Of a stretch of DNA of 64,000 bases, positions 1 to 10,322 are shown in pieces. A model generated the notes under the pieces. It did no database searches. It was not told the origin of the DNA and saw nothing but the letters and a program-made list of their open reading frames with translations. The position numbers were made by a program, and so were the translations under genes. Source of the DNA: Sipunculus nudus (Eukaryota; Annelida; Sipuncula; Golfingiida; Sipunculidae); the NCBI GenBank assembly GCA_026874595.1, contig CM049310.1, positions 78,979,056 through 79,043,055 of the forward strand, in the 5' to 3' direction. Within the stretch, counting starts at the first letter, position 1. Every line of letters begins with the position of its first letter.

Positions 1-1257
1 AAAAATTTCCTTAAAATATATCCGGGGCGGAACTATGAACTTTTCAGGGCGCCGTCAGTTTTCAGATAATGGGGTACTTTGAAACCTGGTAATTGTTGCA
101 ATAATTAATGCAGCTTTTGCTTCTCAGTACCATCTAGCATACAAACATGCAATGATTTCAAAATATGCCTTATTTACAGTAAATGGTCATATTTAAATTT
201 CTTATCGTGTAATACAGCCGACCACTTCTGCAATCCATCCTATGTTGTTAAGATAAGGAAATATCCAGCATGAATGTCTCTCTCATAGGTTGTGTTTCCT
301 TAAATGGCCACTAGCAGCGCTGATATGCAGAAGCGGTATTACCGTTATTAATAATGAAAAATATTTTAGGTATCCCATTAGACCTTTTAGCAGACATGGT
401 AATGAAACGTGCCCATTTCATCGTTTTTAGTTGGTAATTCTAAACTTTGCGCACTATATATGTCATGTTTTGTTTAACATATAACTGAATTTGGAACAAC
501 ATATACTTGTAATTTTCAAAACTTGTATAGAGTGCATGCCCGTTATTTTAAGGATATCCGTGCTTTTAGGATGCCCTGGGATCATAAAGTTCATAGTTTA
601 CTAATGGATTTAAAGATTGCCCCGTAAGTTATAATAAAACTAACTTTGTGATATTTTGTGAAGTGTTAGCATGGAGTTGGATCTGAATCCGAATCCAGAA
701 ACATTTTTTGTGTAGTATCAGGCGTGACCGTTGGTATAAAAGACCTTTCCGACGAGCATGCGCACCCCGTGTTATGTTTGTATACTGTGTTTGGAGCTTG
801 TGGACACGTGGCGGTATTTATTTTCGCTTTATAACATCTATAAAACACCTGAGGTTTGGGCCTCTTTTAAAAAATTAAAAAAAGATTCTGATATTAAACT
901 TTTTTTTTACCTGAGAATTTGTTGTTTCCTCAGTCAAACTAGACCAAGAAAATGAGGGCTCGTGTATCTCCTTTTGTTACCATCCTGGCCCGAATGCAGT
1001 GAAGCCCAAAATGCCCCTCCAAGCAGTCCCAAACAAGCATTTGGACAACATGTCTTTGATTGGCCACAGATTAAAAAAAATGACCAATAGTGTCAATTTT
1101 ATTGGAAATTATGCTAAACATACTTAAAAATCAAACAATAGGGTGTTTTTGAAGGTCCATCGCATGATGACTAAAGCCAACCAGAGAAAGCCAGAGAATT
1201 GCGGGTTTTCCTAAAATGAAACACTATACATGCCACACACCCCGACATCAGTCTCGT
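1..1257. other. Non-coding left edge
   Basis: No exon or RNA gene is recognisable. Reading frames here are short, lack codon bias and are not flanked by convincing splice sites. The sequence is AT-rich intergenic or intronic DNA. Confidence 0.5.
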
Positions 1258-1342
1258 ACGGTGGCTCGTTTAGGACACACTGAAGATTACCTTTTTTTTT
1301 ATTGAAAAATAATTTCCTGTGTGTCCTATATGAGCCACCGTA
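1258..1342. repeat. Small inverted repeat (fold-back, MITE-like)
   Basis: Arms of about 24 bp at 1258-1281 and 1319-1342 are reverse complements with about two mismatches. Both contain ACGGTGGCTC near the outer end and GGACACAC near the inner end. The spacer is a T-rich stretch of under 40 bp. It may be a tiny MITE or a solo pair of terminal repeats; no target duplication could be fixed. Confidence 0.6.
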
Positions 1343-1554
1343 ACCCCGCTTTGAAGAGTGAGATTGATAATTCACGTTTAAACGTAAGATACAAAACTAC
1401 GATCTTAATTGTAAAGATAGAGGACTCGAACGCTTAATGACAGTTGTCGCCAAGAGTTGTCGCTTGTGTGATAGAAAACGCTAGTTGCCAACGCCACAAA
1501 ATCAGCTACAATGCTCTGAATTTTCTAACAGCGCAAATCATCAAATCCTTTACA

Positions 1555-2525
1555 TATCCGTATCGATGAACATGTTATCCCGAACGTTGAGGAATTCTCT
1601 CACCTTGGCCTCATAATTGATTCACAACTCACATTGAAATCTGATACTTCTGCTGTTTTTGAAAAGTTATGTTGCAAAATAGGGCTATTACACATTCTTA
1701 GCAAATTTCTGCGACAGGAGTTTCTACTCACAATATATCATGCGTTCGTTCAGCCAACAATAGATAATGGCTTAACTGTATGATCACTTTCCGTGCCGCT
1801 ATTCAACGTATTCAGTGTAGGGCGGCAAGGAATATAACAAGAAACTATAACCCGTCACGAAGTAGTCTGGAATTAATCAAAGAGATAGGTTTGATGACAG
1901 TCGAGCAACGATATTTTTACCTTTTATCTGTTTTGACTTATAAATGCATAAATGGTTTATCCCCTTCGTATCAATGTGATAAGTTCACTATGGCTAAAGA
2001 CATTCACCATTTTTCCACGCGCTCAACCCATAACAATAACTGCATGTATCCTTCCCAAACCACGGATTGAATCTTTAAGGCTGCTTCATTCTATGCAGGC
2101 AGTACCCTTTAGAATGCCCTTCCCCTGGACATTAAATGCGCCTCAAATCTGCAGAGTTTTAAAAGATATCACGTTCGTACTTTTCTAATCTTGCAGCGGT
2201 ATCTTAGTTTTGGCACTCACTATACGAGATTGTTTTGGTTAGAATAGTCGTTCTTACCACTCTTAGTACCGATATCTCTATGATAATCTATTTATTTTAA
2301 AGTATGATCTGTCATTTTTTAATAGCTTTATTGTCTTAGTATGTCTTTTATATTCGTATTGTAATTTGAATTTTTTTTTATTTCATGGTCATATTCAGTT
2401 ATATTCAGTTAAAAATGTCTTGTACTCTATATATGGAACAGGGCCCTACTTACAACAGAAGTGTTCTTCTGGTGCAGGCTACCCTGCATGATATTGTTAT
2501 AAATAAATAAATGAATAAATAAATT
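1555..2525 (+). mobile_element. 5'-truncated non-LTR retrotransposon (CR1/L2-like LINE) with broken reverse transcriptase end
   Basis: The piece 1555-1780 translates to the late part of a LINE reverse transcriptase, with the typical FSHLGLIIDSQLTLKSD run followed by a conserved HAFVQPTIDNGL. After a stop and frame change the C-terminal tail continues at about 1800-2070 (RIQCRAARNITRNYNPSRS, then YKCINGLSPSY). The rest, to about 2500, looks like a LINE 3' UTR with a 'ggcaccctgcatgat'-like end and an ATAA/ATGA-repeat tail at 2499-2525, as CR1- and L2-like elements have. It is a dead, 5'-truncated copy with at least one frameshift or stop. The clade assignment is from memory of the protein pattern, not a search. 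Confidence 0.8.
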
Positions 2526-3502
2526 AAGGTCTAAATTCTTTTCAAGTGCACCCTGTTTTAGAATTTGAATATGATTTGATAATGGTTAGAGTCAGTTCCA
2601 CGAAGGGACGCCAGTCGGTGTTGTCTGATAATTATTAATTATTGCTATTCAGTATCTGACAATCCTAGAGCAGCATGTTGGACCGGACGATAAAGAATGA
2701 CAATAAAAAAAAACAACTTACGGATTTTATACTTTGTCATTGTCTAAATGCCTTTTCTTGAAGTGACAGTGCTAGATGGCAGTTGTCAGCTGTATATAAT
2801 TGTATTTCTGGTTCACTATTGAATCAACCTCTGGTACAAGGTCACCTTAAGCACTTCAATAATTAAAATGTAATTTATCTGCGAATTTACATGAAGACAA
2901 ATTTGTTATTAAATATAATTTGTATGAAGTTTGTTTCAAATTTATAAGTTCCACCTCACTGTCAGGACATTAAGATTGTTTTAGTTTGGGTCATGCCCTT
3001 TCACTTATCTTTTAAAAAATAATTCTTTTTTAACATATTAAGGGAGTCCTTAACAAATTGTCATATGGCATCTTGAATGCATTCTTACCAACCAGTGGGG
3101 CTGCCGTGAAACCATGGTCAAGAACGTTCTCTGCGCCCCCTTAAACAATTACGTGAACACAGTCACACAGGAACGGCATCCACCAGTTTTTGTCTCATAC
3201 AAACACTTTGTGTAAGTGACCTTTGGACATTCAGTCAACAATTGTTTACAATTTAAAAATACATGGTTTTTTTTTGCATCTTGCGTATTTCTAGGACCAC
3301 AGACTCGACTGTTATCAAATGATTCTGTCATGTGAAAGATCGGTGGCTAATGCACTACACAAACACGTGTTGCCATAACAACAGTCCCTGCTTCGACAGG
3401 AACGCATAACTAATTATACAGATTGACACTTCTAGGGATCAATTCGGCGAACAACAGTATGACGTACAAATTGAAATTCTCAACATTTATGAAAAGGCCA
3501 AC

Positions 3503-3534
<32 letters not shown>

Positions 3535-3803
3535 CGTCACTGTCAGTGATGGCGCTACAGATGGTACACTTGCTATCGCGGGAGTTCCTTCTTTTGTATT
3601 GGTTACTTACAGTGACAGACGAAGTTAGCGATACCAAAGTGGGCTAAATACCATCGGAAAACCGGAGATGATGGTACCTTATTAACTAACTGACCATACT
3701 TGAAGAGTGTATTTGAAGAAAAGTATGAAGTATCTACATTAATGATAGAGTGGTTTCAAAGTTTACAAGGGTTTATGGAAACAAGCTGGTGTTATTGATG
3801 ACA
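2526..3803. other. Non-coding spacer before the Ser/Arg-rich ORF
   Basis: No gene is recognisable. It contains a short GA microsatellite (about 3507-3534). An in-frame TGA at 3726-3728 closes the reading frame of the following ORF on its upstream side, which supports a start at 3798 or 3804 unless an upstream exon is spliced in. Confidence 0.5.
3507..3534. repeat. GA microsatellite
   Basis: Run of GA dinucleotides with one AA interruption. Simple sequence, no coding role. Confidence 0.85.
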
Positions 3804-5807
3804 ATGGATTTCAGGACGCTGCAAAGAGAGGACAGTTTCTCTGATAAAAATGAGTTTCAGAGCGCAGAGAATGTCGCAAATATATCAAATACTGAAGAAA
3901 AGGTACGCGGAAAGGGGATTAATCCCGATGGTGGTGCTCACAGGGACACTTGTAGGAGGCGTGAATCTGTTACAAGATCAAGAAAACTCAGCCATTCAAG
4001 TATTAACGACAGCGGTACGTCACAGAGAACAAACCACAGACGACAATCAAGACAGGAGAACACGACACGAAAGTCTTGTGCATCGTCAACAAATCAAAGC
4101 CACGCTAGACCAGTGCATCTAGCACGGCAAGCCACACTCCCAGGTAAGGATATATTTTCTGAAGAGAAACCAATTATGGCACAAAGCATGATACCCTCAC
4201 CACCGACCCAAGCCTTACCCGAGGACAAAGGAAACAGATTCCACAAACAACGGCAGGCACGTTTTATTAAAAAGAAAATTGCACGATGGGCCTCTGAAAT
4301 GAACTCAAAATGGGTCGTTCAAAGAAACCAAGACGCTACATTCCGCAGTCAGGTATGTGAAAAGTCAAGTAAAGGAAAGAAGGCAGGGGACCCCGTTAGG
4401 GGGGCGGGTCGGTTCAGTCTCCAATTGGAGCAAAGGAGCGATATGCTGCCACCTGACAGTGAGAGTGCAGACTTGCCAACGATTGACGTAATATCTCCAA
4501 CTCCTGTATCATGGAGAGTGGCCATAGAACGTTACGGACAAGTCGAGGGTAAAAGTTCTCCGGGCTGGGATTGGGGGTTGGCAAGCCCATGTTTGAGTGA
4601 TTCCCGAAGTCCGACCCTACGGTCCCCCTGCGGATCGTCGCGTTCGTCCCATACGACTTCAAGTGACGCTTCATCAAAATCTGTCGCCTTAACATACTCT
4701 ACGCCGAAAGAGCGCGGCAACCTGCTGCCACCAATTAATTTTTCGAACCCTCCGTACAAGTCTGGTTCAGACTCTTGCAGTAGTGACACCGGTGTTCGAC
4801 CAAGTAATCCGAAAAGGAAAACCTCGCGAATTGCCGACCAGGATGGGCATATGAAAGACGCTTACAGACGTGCAAGTAAAGAAGACCAAGCATTGCCACA
4901 TTATATCGGGGAGGGAGATTCTCCGCCTCCAGCAGCTGATCATGTACCAACGAAGTACGAAGATAGTCTGGAATTTAAAATTCTATCTGCCGTTCGGGCT
5001 AATAAGACAAGTCAACTGCGTAAGCCTCGCGGTAAGGAAAACGACAATCACAGTGCGGCGATGCCAAATCTAGATTTCTTAGATTCCATGAAAGTTACAC
5101 CAGGTAACGAAGAGAGAAACAGAACCGAACAGTCAGATATCCGAAATGAAACCAAATACGAATATGCAGAAGATCATTTCACTGAAGACGTATCTGGGCA
5201 AGATAATCGTAGCAAAATTCTAAGTTTGGGCAGAAGAAAGTCACATCGAAATAAAACTCGCCGATCTTCCGTACAGAAAGAAACAAGCGACAATGAAGAT
5301 AATAAAATGTCGAAACTAATAAGACACGGTTCGAGAAGATTAACTCAAGAGAAGAAGAAGCAAGGTCAGACGGGGTCACCTCCGATAGAATTTTTTTCGG
5401 ATCTTAATATTGGCGGCAGCGGTAGTAACAGCACCGCCGGAACAGGAACCGGAAGTAACAGCACCACCGGAACCGGAAGTTCGGTTGTCAGTGTTGAAGT
5501 CAATGTATCTGATCTTGATTACATATCCGATAAACCCAAGAGAAGAACCAGTTTCACAAGAAAAACGTCGAGACCGCACCAGAGGCCCAAAGTGACGTCA
5601 TCAGATCCTTCTAGGAGAATCAGTGTCGACAGCCTGGTTGTAGACATGGGAAAAGTCAGCGAACAGAGACGTATGGGCCGTTGTGAAGCCAATGAAGTCA
5701 GTTTTCGAAAACTTCGTGCGTGGCGATTTTTAAGAAACAGCGAAAGTCATCGACCAGATAAACAAAAATATTTGGTGATGGGTGAAGAGAGTGACTCTGA
5801 AAATTAA
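3804..5807 (+). CDS. Ser/Arg-rich, probably disordered basic protein, 667 aa, unknown function
   Basis: I do not recognise this protein. It is one uninterrupted frame over 2 kb, far longer than chance in this AT-rich DNA, so it is very likely coding. I chose the ATG at 3804 because it has A at -3 and G at +4; the in-frame ATG at 3798 has a weaker context. The product is hydrophilic, with no signal peptide or membrane segment, and rich in Ser, Arg, Lys and Thr. It holds ten R[R/K]xS motifs from about residue 50 to 605 (RRES, RKLS, RRQS, RKTS, RRAS, RRKS, RRSS, RRTS, RKTS, RRIS), the consensus for PKA-type basophilic kinases. A Gly/Ser/Thr/Asn tract lies near residues 535-563. The last 60 residues, including FRKLRAWRFLRN and the acidic end GEESDSEN, look the most ordered. 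Donor-like CAG|GTAAGG (4140) and CAG|GTATGT (4353) occur inside it, but the frame stays open through both. A spliced 5' exon cannot be excluded. Confidence 0.72.
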   Translation: MDFRTLQREDSFSDKNEFQSAENVANISNTEEKVRGKGINPDGGAHRDTCRRRESVTRSRKLSHSSINDSGTSQRTNHRRQSRQENTTRKSCASSTNQSHARPVHLARQATLPGKDIFSEEKPIMAQSMIPSPPTQALPEDKGNRFHKQRQARFIKKKIARWASEMNSKWVVQRNQDATFRSQVCEKSSKGKKAGDPVRGAGRFSLQLEQRSDMLPPDSESADLPTIDVISPTPVSWRVAIERYGQVEGKSSPGWDWGLASPCLSDSRSPTLRSPCGSSRSSHTTSSDASSKSVALTYSTPKERGNLLPPINFSNPPYKSGSDSCSSDTGVRPSNPKRKTSRIADQDGHMKDAYRRASKEDQALPHYIGEGDSPPPAADHVPTKYEDSLEFKILSAVRANKTSQLRKPRGKENDNHSAAMPNLDFLDSMKVTPGNEERNRTEQSDIRNETKYEYAEDHFTEDVSGQDNRSKILSLGRRKSHRNKTRRSSVQKETSDNEDNKMSKLIRHGSRRLTQEKKKQGQTGSPPIEFFSDLNIGGSGSNSTAGTGTGSNSTTGTGSSVVSVEVNVSDLDYISDKPKRRTSFTRKTSRPHQRPKVTSSDPSRRISVDSLVVDMGKVSEQRRMGRCEANEVSFRKLRAWRFLRNSESHRPDKQKYLVMGEESDSEN

Positions 5808-7349
5808 AGGAAACATTTATGGAATTTTTTTTTAACAAAAAAAAAGTCAAGTAGGTGTAGGTTTTTAAGAATTCATATTCATAAAACACGCTAAAGTCAT
5901 CCAAATCTTCAACTCTGTAGATATCTGCCGAAAGTCTTTCATGATCCATGGGTCAGGAAAAAAATTTTTTCATTGTCCAGGGGGACTTTTCAATACCCTA
6001 ATTTTCTTGTACCTAAAGGTCCCCAGTTTGTGGAAATGAATGTTAGCACTTAACGCAAGGCTGATAATTCGAAAAATGGACGTTTTAAACGAAAAAAAAA
6101 GAGTCAAAGTACAAATTTTAATTAAGTTCGCTCCTGCATGAGGGACATCGGATAAGGGGGTGTGTTGACAAAATGGACTGTAAGTGTAAATTCCTTAACA
6201 CTGGTTCTGTCATAATGAACAGAACACCATTTTACTCCCATTTATTTCTCAAACAAGGTAGTGTTGTATTTGGACGTGCTATTTGCTTGTTAAGTTCAGT
6301 TATGTCCTATGGACAAAATAATTTTGAAATTTTTATTGCATGTGTGCACATTTTTTTTACCAAAAATTTTGACACAAAATAATAAGGATTTTCTTCATAA
6401 TCTGGGTTTATTTTATTGTTTCCTGTTGCCATTAGATTAATGAAAAAGAAATGTGGATGGAAAAGGTGGATTTCTTGAGAAATTTCCTTTTTGTCAAACC
6501 ACGTGAATTTTGCGCCTGAAGGAAACGGGGTATGGTCACAAAATCAATTGTAACTTCCATAATACAAGTTCTATGATAATGTAAAAAATATCATTGTACT
6601 TCTTTATTGCTACGTTAGCCACATATAACATTGGTGGTTTTTATTTGAAAGACTTTCTCTTCAAAACAGTTGGGTCAAATAAAAGAATTGATACATTTTA
6701 GATTTATTCATGTTACTTTTTGGAATGAAAAATTTATGGATTTATCTTAATAATCTCACCTTGTTATTGTGAATTATGGTGCCTGGGTGCAGAAAAGTCC
6801 TGAAATAATGTTTACTTGTATAAAGTATATTATTTCAGAAAGAGCTTCCTTTTTGGTCAATATTGATATCATTTTTCGTTCTATTTTTAGATTACTTGAC
6901 ATTTTCCTAGCAAGAGTTTATTCCCATTTTTATTTCCAATTTTAAATACTGGACTAGAAATGGGTTACTCTGTTTTCCTGTCTTAAGAAGGAAGGCAGAC
7001 GCTTGTTTTGAAATAGTCTATTGATGCTAATTGACTTATTTTGCGGTACAGCTCCGCGAGATGGCCAATGTAGTGCATTACTCCGCCGTGTCAAAAAATG
7101 AGAAAAAATGTGATGAGAAAAAAAAAACAGTCTAGCAACTCATAAGTGAGCAAGGACTGTGAATCACACACGAGGACGATAGACAGTCAATTAATGTAAC
7201 GCCGTCAAATCAGTGTGTTTTTCAAGATTCATTAGTTATCCAAATTTACCGATGCGTATGGTCAGTGAAGTCCGAATTAATTCAAATGGTATGAATTTTA
7301 TAAAACTTTCAAATAAAATTCGACATTTATGCTCTCTTTTAATCACGGA
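5808..7349. other. Likely 3' UTR and spacer
   Basis: No further coding sequence is recognisable. A canonical AATAAA at 6678-6683 could be the polyadenylation signal of the preceding gene. Confidence 0.4.
6678..6683 (+). terminator. Candidate polyadenylation signal AATAAA
   Basis: First canonical hexamer that I noted after the stop codon at 5807, about 870 nt downstream. The hexamer is common in AT-rich DNA, so this is weak evidence. Confidence 0.3.
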
Positions 7350-7845
7350 TATCATTGTAATTACACATTACACGTTACATTTTGATTACAAATCATTGTA
7401 ATAACATATAATGCATTACATTCTGATGACATATCATTGTAATTACACATCACTCATAACATTTTGATTACATATTATTGTAATAACATATTATGCATTA
7501 CACATTAAAATTTGATGACATATCATTGTAAAACACTAAACATTTTGATTACATATTGAATTACACATTACATTTTACATTTTGATGACATATCAAAGAA
7601 ATTTCACATTAAATTTAGATTACATATCATTGTAATTACATAGTACCCATTACATTTTGATTAAATTTCATTGTAATTAGACATAACATTTCGATTAAAT
7701 TTCATTGTAATTACACATAACACATTACATTTTTATGACTTATCATTGTAATTACACATTACATTTTGATTAAATATCATTGTAATTACACATTTCATTT
7801 GGATAACATAACATTGTAATTACACATTACATGTTAACTTTTGAT
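7350..7845. repeat. AT-rich minisatellite, roughly 34-40 bp period
   Basis: Diverged tandem copies of a unit reading roughly ACATATCATTGTAATTAC then ACATTACATTTTGATT. Around thirteen copies can be followed with small length changes. Every copy keeps CATTGTAATTACACAT or a near form. The unit is partly self-complementary (ATTGTAAT/ATTACA), so single strands could fold. Confidence 0.85.
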
Positions 7846-9184
7846 TACCCGATCATCACATGCCTTACTGTGTAGATATGTACCTTCTCTTGTTATTTAC
7901 ACTCCTATAAGTTAAGGACGGGGCCTATTTAATAATAATGAACTATGTATAAATATGTTCATTACTGTGTTAACTTTTATAGATTCACTTTTTCAACATG
8001 GTCCTCATTGCATACATTTGCATGTACTCTGTTAACTGTCATGTTTTTCCCACTGATGATGTTACACGCATCATTATTTATTTTTATTGCCTTCAAAATC
8101 ATGTTCATTGGCATAAGCAGGTAAAAACTATCATCAGTTATAAGCTACCTTCATTTTAAGCATTTAATTAAAATAATTCTTTTAAGCAGATTTCATGTCT
8201 ATATTCTAGATGTTGTGTCACTTTATTTATTAAAGCTGGTCTATAAAAAGTTGTTTTATTTTCTTTTCACGGTGATTTTCAGATAGAGTCAGATTGGTAC
8301 ATTGGTGATTTACCCAAAAGGAAGAAAAAAACAAAAAAACAAAAACACTGATGTTGACCTCACAGAAAGAAATACAAAAGCACGGATGTTTACCTCACCG
8401 AAACAAAAAAAAATTTAAACATATGAAAACAGTGTTAGGCCACACCAGTTCAGCCCCTCAGTTTTATCTAATGACTGAACAGCAACTTATATGAAACTAT
8501 GTAGTAGTTAGTATATCTAATATGTTGATTTTTTTATTTATTTATCTAGAAATATTATTGTTATTATTCAGAATTATCAGAATAATTTAGCTTCATATCC
8601 ATATGTATCAGTCTATTTACTTGTAAAGATAATAAATAAAATATAATTATGATAGAACTATTAGACTGGGAATCCAAAAATTAACAATTATAGGTTTTGT
8701 GAGAATTCTAATATAAAATACCTTTAAAATCAAACATCAAACTCGTTAACCATTATAAATCAGTACAGAATAGTTGAACATGAACAAAAAGACTGAGACC
8801 TGTCAAAGTTTTGCAATAAATAAAAAAAAATTTAAAAATACTTAAATTGAAAAAAATGTAAAATACTGAACTGATAAAAAAATAAACATTGTTTTCCGGT
8901 CAATTTTAAGAGGCAAAATTAGATATTTATGAAGGAGGAAAACGGTTTATTGTGAAGACCCCCCCCCCCCCCCCCCGACCCCCCTTACTCAAGTACACAC
9001 CCGATTCGTTAATGACCTACATCTAATATCTATGTAAGGTTGTATCATTATTTATAGCGTGAGGATTAATGATTAACTCTCTAACTGATAAGGACGTGTG
9101 TATATCACACCTCGCCATAACTAGGTTACAGCTCTGGTTAACCATGTCCGCCATGATACCTGACCACCAGGGGAGACCATAGCA
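7846..9184. other. Spacer upstream of the multidomain surface-protein gene
   Basis: No gene is seen. It holds A-rich stretches, a diverged double copy of a CACTGATGTTGACCTCAC-like unit (about 8340-8410) and a C homopolymer (about 8960-8976). The promoter and 5' UTR of the following gene should lie at its right end, but no core promoter can be assigned with confidence. Confidence 0.4.
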
Positions 9185-9251
9185 ATGGATACGTTAATTA
9201 GCAGCTTCCTGGCGCTGCTTTGTTTGACGGCGGGTGCATCTTCACAAAGGG
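9185..9251 (+). CDS. Exon 1: start codon and signal peptide
   Basis: Encodes MDTLISSFLALLCLTAGASS then QR, a classic hydrophobic signal peptide with small residues before a likely cleavage near residue 20. Donor is G|GTAAGG; the exon ends in phase 1, like most module boundaries in this gene. Confidence 0.85.
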
Positions 9252-10258
9252 GTAAGGTATCCAAACAACCATAACTGTCACAGAGTTATGCCTCCTCTAT
9301 AAAGATATGTCTTTATCGGAGTTAACAACTAACAAATAGTATGCTAAGTCTGCCTAAGCCATTGTCGAGTCATCAACTACGCTTGTCCTCTGGTTGTAAG
9401 ATGTTAAGAGCATTATGTAATATATGCCGACCAAGGACAAGCTTAGAACCTCTACTTGTATAAGACATATACAATGCTGCCGTTTGAAATGTTGCCTGGC
9501 AACATAAATATATGTATACATTTGCATATATATATATATATATATTTGTATAACACAAAATACACTGATACTGATATATTTCAGGATTGATTTTCCCATG
9601 ACAAGTCGTGTCTCAGTCGATCTGCTTAAAGGGGGTAACCTTATGAATTGTCTGAAGTACAAATTCGGTTGCCCTAATTTGCATATTAATTTTTAAAATA
9701 CAAATTAAACCGTTGTTAATATGGTTTTTTAATAGTTAATAGGATTTTTTACCCATTATCATGGTCAGTTCTTGGCATGTAAAAGAAAGTAGAATTTTTA
9801 TCGGTGGCGACCCTATTTGGCTTATTAAAACATAACATATGAACTAAACCCGTGTCAATATGGAATATTGGACTATGAAAATCTCGGTCTAGAAACAATG
9901 TTTTTCCAGTTTCATAGCAAGTTTCTTGGGATGTTGAAGTGAGTATAACTGTCATCAATGACGGACCTAATTTGCATATTATATACATTGTATTTAAAAT
10001 ACGAACCGTTGTTAATATTTTAGAATGGAATTTTTATACCATGAAAACCTAGGTGCATACACAATATTCGGTCAATAATCATGGAAAATTCATGAGATAT
10101 TAAGGAAAAAAGTTTCGTCAAAGGCGGGTCTAATTTGCATATTATAAAAATTGTCTCAGCTTGTCGTGAGGACAACCAATCTCAAATGTGTCAGTGGACC
10201 ATCACAATCCATTAAAAAACTTGTATTATAGACGATTCATAGGTTCGTTAGGGGATAT

Positions 10259-10322
<64 letters not shown>

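Noticed and set aside
4140-4360. Donor-like CAG|GTAAGG and CAG|GTATGT inside the Ser/Arg-rich ORF
   Set aside because: The frame remains open with similar composition through both sites and no matching acceptor is needed. Left as one exon.
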